From Symbiodinium natans (lineage: Eukaryota > Sar > Dinophyceae > Suessiales > Symbiodiniaceae), in contig CAJNDS010002024.1 in assembly GCA_905221605.1 (NCBI GenBank), forward strand, positions 594,763 to 658,762: a DNA stretch of 64,000 nt. Reading direction: 5' to 3'. The position numbers and the translations under genes were made by a program. Numbering within the stretch: the stretch's first letter is position 1; each line of letters opens with the position of its first letter. Positions 62,901 through 64,000 of this stretch are shown piece by piece. The notes under the pieces were generated by a model, which saw only the letters and a list, made by a program, of their open reading frames with translations, had not been told where the DNA came from and made no database searches.

Positions 62901-63749
62901 TAATCTCAATACCCCGAAGTCGCCTCATCATCCCCAACAGAAACAGACCCTTGGCGCGCACCCGAATTCTGAAACCACAACCCCTGAGCCCTAAATCGTA
63001 CTTGCAGGTTCATCAGGAGGAAAGAGACTAGAATCAGTTATAGCTGCTGTTCAAGCTTCGTTGAAGTACGGTTCTTACTTCTAGTATACGCCAGATAAAT
63101 AAATGAATAATATGTATATACACACATCCAACTATATTCATGACGAACCATATATGAGGACTCTCTCTATCTGTAGTATGGTCCTGTGGTCCCTTTGGGT
63201 TTAGAAATGCATGCAACCTTGTACATACAGAAGAGGTACCCGAAAAGGCCCCCTAATTTCGAGGACAGTAGGAAAGCCCTGCTTATGAACCTGAAGCCCA
63301 TACGCCCTCAATCCAAAAGCCAGAATCGCAGGGCTCATAAAGTTGAGGGTTTGAGGTTTAGGGCGAACTCTAAACCCCAAACCCCAGACCAGGAAAGCCG
63401 ATCCTTTCAGAACCCCTGAACCCTGAACCCTAAACCCTGAACCCTAAGCCCCGAACCCTGGGCCCTAAACCTAAGCCCTACAGAAAGGCCCAAAACCCAA
63501 CCCCAAACCCTGAACCCTAAACCCTAAACGCCAAACGCTGAACCCTAAACCCTCAACCCTCAACCCTAAACCCTAAACCCTAAACCCTAAACCCTAAACC
63601 CTAAACCCTAAACCCTAAACCCTAAACCCTAAACCAAAACCCCAAACCCTAAACCCTAAACCCTAAACCCTGAACCCGCCTTTTTGTTGATGTTCTTGCT
63701 GAGCTTCTTCTGCTCGGAGTTCAGCTTCTCCAGGCGGCCCTGGAAGGCT
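53870..63749 (-). CDS. SMC2: SMC2 condensin ATPase, C-terminal part in 12+ small exons
   Basis: SMC2 pairs with SMC4 in condensin and, with its kleisin and HEAT subunits, compacts chromosomes using ATP. Reading the minus strand downward, the exons give the distal coiled coil, the extended signature SGGQRSLLALSLVLALLLF, the Walker B segment YILDEIDSALDLSHTQ, the D-loop region and NIGHMIRTHFPHSQ, VVVSLKEGMFNHANVLF and FIDGTSTVTR. This order and wording is specific to SMC2 rather than SMC1, 3 or 4. The N-terminal half (Walker A, hinge) lies beyond 64000. Introns of 0.4-1.45 kb are filled with telomeric repeat and small elements. Of 11 donors examined seven are GC, three GA and one GT; all 11 acceptors are AG followed by G. 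One microexon between 58661 and 59044 is not firmly placed. Confidence 0.95.
53988..54041. mobile_element. family A element, internally deleted, 16 bp upstream of SMC2 acceptor
   Basis: TACCCAG at 53988-53994 and an intact right arm ending CTCTGGGTA at 54041. It sits in the intron directly upstream (minus strand) of the last SMC2 exon. Confidence 0.85.
54171..54286. mobile_element. MITE-like family C, complete copy in SMC2 intron
   Basis: CTAGGCTGCCCAGTAACCTA at the left, GGGTACTACTGGGCATCCTAG at the right ends (mirrored CCCAGTA/TACTGGG). Body contains GGGTGCCCGTTTTTTGC. Confidence 0.9.
54395..54505 (+). repeat. (TTTAGGG)n tract in SMC2 intron
   Basis: About 15 units with one TTTAGGGG and one TATAGGG. 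Confidence 0.95.
54783..54845 (-). CDS. SMC2: SMC2 exon (VVVSLKEGMFNHANVLF)
   Basis: CCAG|G acceptor; 63 bp. Reads FVVVSLKEGMFNHANVLFRT and ends in AG before GC (GC donor). Matches the conserved post-D-loop strand and H-loop region of SMC2. Confidence 0.97.
55282..55323 (-). CDS. SMC2: SMC2 exon (NIGHMIRTHFPHS)
   Basis: 42 bp, GAG|GAAC acceptor, CA|GC donor. The split CAG codon is completed by the next exon. Confidence 0.97.
55735..55797 (-). repeat. (CCCTAAA)n tract in SMC2 intron
   Basis: About eight perfect units. A TTTAGGG/TTTTGGG tract lies further up at about 55980-56050 in the next intron. Confidence 0.94.
55830..55877 (-). CDS. SMC2: SMC2 exon, Walker B/D-loop (YILDEIDSALDLSHT)
   Basis: 48 bp, GCAG|G acceptor, CA|GA donor. 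Contains the catalytic Asp-Glu of Walker B (ILDE) and the D-loop SALD. Confidence 0.98.
56397..56590 (+). repeat. (TTTAGGG)n tract in SMC2 intron
   Basis: About 24 units with a TTTCGGG/CTTCGGG end. Confidence 0.96.
57105..57310 (-). repeat. (AACACTCT)n and CCCTAAA/CCCTAAG tracts in SMC2 intron
   Basis: Five 8-bp AACACTCT units at 57107-57147, then C-strand telomeric repeat from about 57180 changing to CCCTAAG at the end. Confidence 0.93.
57330..57399 (-). CDS. SMC2: SMC2 exon, ABC signature (GGQRSLLALSLVLALLLFKPAP)
   Basis: 70 bp, GAG|GT acceptor; the only canonical GT donor in the set. Together with the preceding exon it spells LTELSGGQRSLLALSL, the signature motif that contacts ATP bound to SMC4. 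Confidence 0.98.
57420..57510. repeat. (CTCCTAAAAC)n repeat
   Basis: About nine 10-bp CCTCCTAAAA / CCTCCCGAAA units next to the signature exon. Confidence 0.88.
58605..58661 (-). CDS. SMC2: SMC2 exon (LEIKVSFHGVWKQSLTEL)
   Basis: 57 bp, GAG|G acceptor, CTGA|GC donor. Corresponds to the conserved GLEFKV..W...LTELS segment just before the signature. Confidence 0.96.
58756..58770 (-). CDS. SMC2: possible SMC2 microexon, 15 bp
   Basis: GCAG|GTTTTTGGGCTTCGG followed by GTG. It fits the required phases exactly (previous exon ends in phase 1, next starts in phase 1) and would give G-F-W-A-S-G-L-E in place of the usual GQTVLDGLE. The similarity is slight, so this is only a placement suggestion. Confidence 0.3.
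59044..59107 (-). CDS. SMC2: SMC2 exon (DFDSIFGTLLPSAGAKLEPP)
   Basis: GAG|GAC acceptor, CAGG|GC donor. Matches the conserved DFGSIFSTLLPGA..L.PP segment of SMC2. Confidence 0.97.
59125..59275 (+). repeat. TTTAGGGG then (TTTAGGG)n tract in SMC2 intron
   Basis: Three octamers, then about 17 heptamers. Confidence 0.96.
59596..59661 (-). CDS. SMC2: SMC2 exon (VIRDLDEKKSETLRRTWKKVNK)
   Basis: 66 bp, GAG|GTG acceptor, AAG|GA donor. Matches the IEDLDQKK...WQKVNKD region where the coiled coil returns to the head. Confidence 0.96.
59670..60235 (-). repeat. variable C-strand telomeric tract in SMC2 intron
   Basis: CCCTAAA, CCCCAAA, CCCTCAA and CCCGAAA units mixed. This is the most degenerate of the SMC2 introns. 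Confidence 0.92.
60254..60274 (-). CDS. SMC2: SMC2 microexon, 21 bp (DKSKIEK)
   Basis: CTCAG|GAC acceptor, AAG|GC donor. Seven codons that supply the conserved NDKSKI motif missing between its neighbours. Confidence 0.93.
60755..61175 (+). repeat. (TTTAGGGG)n octamer tract in SMC2 intron
   Basis: About 48 octamers with rare heptamers and two GTGTTTAGG slips. The longest octamer tract seen. Confidence 0.97.
61500..61532 (-). CDS. SMC2: SMC2 exon, 33 bp (DLLSRRDIILN)
   Basis: ACAG|GAT acceptor, AAC|GC donor. Corresponds to YNDLMKKKRIVEN of other SMC2 proteins. Confidence 0.9.
61570..61900 (+). repeat. TTTAGGG tract with TGTAGGG and TTTGGGG blocks in SMC2 intron
   Basis: Three TGTAGGG, five TTTGGGG-type and about 14 perfect TTTAGGG units in blocks. 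Confidence 0.95.
62092..62199. mobile_element. MITE-like family A copy in SMC2 intron
   Basis: AACCCAGAGACTCCAAAACC at the left, GGGGTTTCGGAGTCTTTGGG(TT) at the right, 108 bp. Confidence 0.92.
62590..62628 (-). CDS. SMC2: SMC2 exon, 39 bp (AMVMFEKAEQEYK)
   Basis: GGAG|GCC acceptor, AAG|GA donor. Corresponds to the A-x-x-x-x-x-E-A-E-x-x-Y-x-D-L stretch of SMC2. Confidence 0.93.
63420..63675 (-). repeat. C-strand telomeric tract in SMC2 intron
   Basis: CCCTGAA variants followed by about 15 perfect CCCTAAA units, ending within 5 bp of the next exon. Confidence 0.95.
63680..63749 (-). CDS. SMC2: SMC2 exon, distal coiled coil (LEKLNSEQKKLSKNINKK)
   Basis: Acceptor either at 63751-63750 or, by the AG|G rule, at 63741-63740. 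Ends AAG before GCGGG (GC donor). Aligns with the KLQ..TEKLGRNVNMRA region of SMC2. Confidence 0.9.
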
Positions 63750-63900
63750 CTGGGGCTAAAGGGAGTTAGGGTTTGGGGGTTTAGGGGTTTAGGGGTTTGG
63801 GGGTTTGGGGGTTTAGGGTGTAGGGTTTAGGGTTTAGGGTTTAGGGTTTAGGGTTTAGGGATTTGGGGTTCCTAGCTCTAAACCGTAAACCCCAAACCCT

Positions 63901-63932
63901 AAGAGGCTTCAGATCGGGGGCTGAAGCCTCTT
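63901..63932. repeat. 12-bp perfect hairpin
   Basis: AAGAGGCTTCAG and CTGAAGCCTCTT around an 8-bp loop, within a C-strand telomeric region at the window edge. Confidence 0.92.
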
Positions 63933-64000
63933 TTAAAACCCCGAACCTAGGGCGTTTAGGGTTTATATAGGGTTGAGGGTTGAGGGTTGAGGGTTGTGGG

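Noticed and set aside
1-64000. tRNA, rRNA, CRISPR array or dinoflagellate spliced-leader sequence
   Set aside because: Looked for cloverleaf T-arm motifs, rRNA blocks, regular spacer-repeat arrays and the spliced-leader string; none seen by eye.

Overview
The window looks like nuclear DNA of a dinoflagellate, probably Symbiodiniaceae-like. Three things point there. (1) The spaces between genes and the introns are packed with interstitial plant/dinoflagellate-type telomeric repeat (TTTAGGG)n, in both orientations, in at least 60 tracts across 64 kb. (2) In the one multi-exon gene I can identify, every acceptor checked is AG followed by G, and almost all donors are GC or GA rather than GT, which is the documented dinoflagellate splice pattern. 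(3) An FNIP-like leucine-rich repeat gene is of a type I associate with that group. The genus is inference; no rRNA, tRNA or spliced-leader sequence was found to confirm it.

Layout. 1-5 kb: degenerate telomeric DNA, a 55-bp satellite with 110/220-bp higher-order structure, a 31-bp tandem repeat, and a family of ~110-bp repeats. 5-18 kb: short GC-rich islands separated by telomeric tracts. On the minus strand these can be read as exons of one or more unidentified genes, from a possible organelle-targeting first exon near 18.05 kb to a possible last exon ending at 5.01 kb. 19-20.2 kb: a few further minus-strand islands. 20.95-22.81 kb: an intron-poor minus-strand gene with an N-terminal ubiquitin-like region and about 23 LRR units of 22 residues, carrying a 1-bp frameshift. 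23-53 kb: dozens of similar islands with open minus-strand frames that I could not identify; many are also open on the plus strand. 53.87-63.75 kb: the C-terminal part of SMC2 (condensin ATPase subunit) on the minus strand, in at least 12 very small exons (21-79 bp) separated by introns made largely of telomeric repeats.

Among the telomeric tracts are several families of short (80-180 bp) terminal-inverted-repeat elements (MITE-like). Some are cut exactly at a telomeric tract or have telomeric repeat in their middle, and a few telomeric tracts are flanked by direct repeats of 16-31 bp. The most interesting reading is that telomeric-repeat DNA has been inserted repeatedly into this genome, including into introns, perhaps by telomerase-like healing of breaks made by small mobile elements.

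Limits: apart from SMC2 and the LRR gene, the coding calls rest on open frames of 15-70 codons, which occur often by chance. They are offered as candidates, with low confidence.
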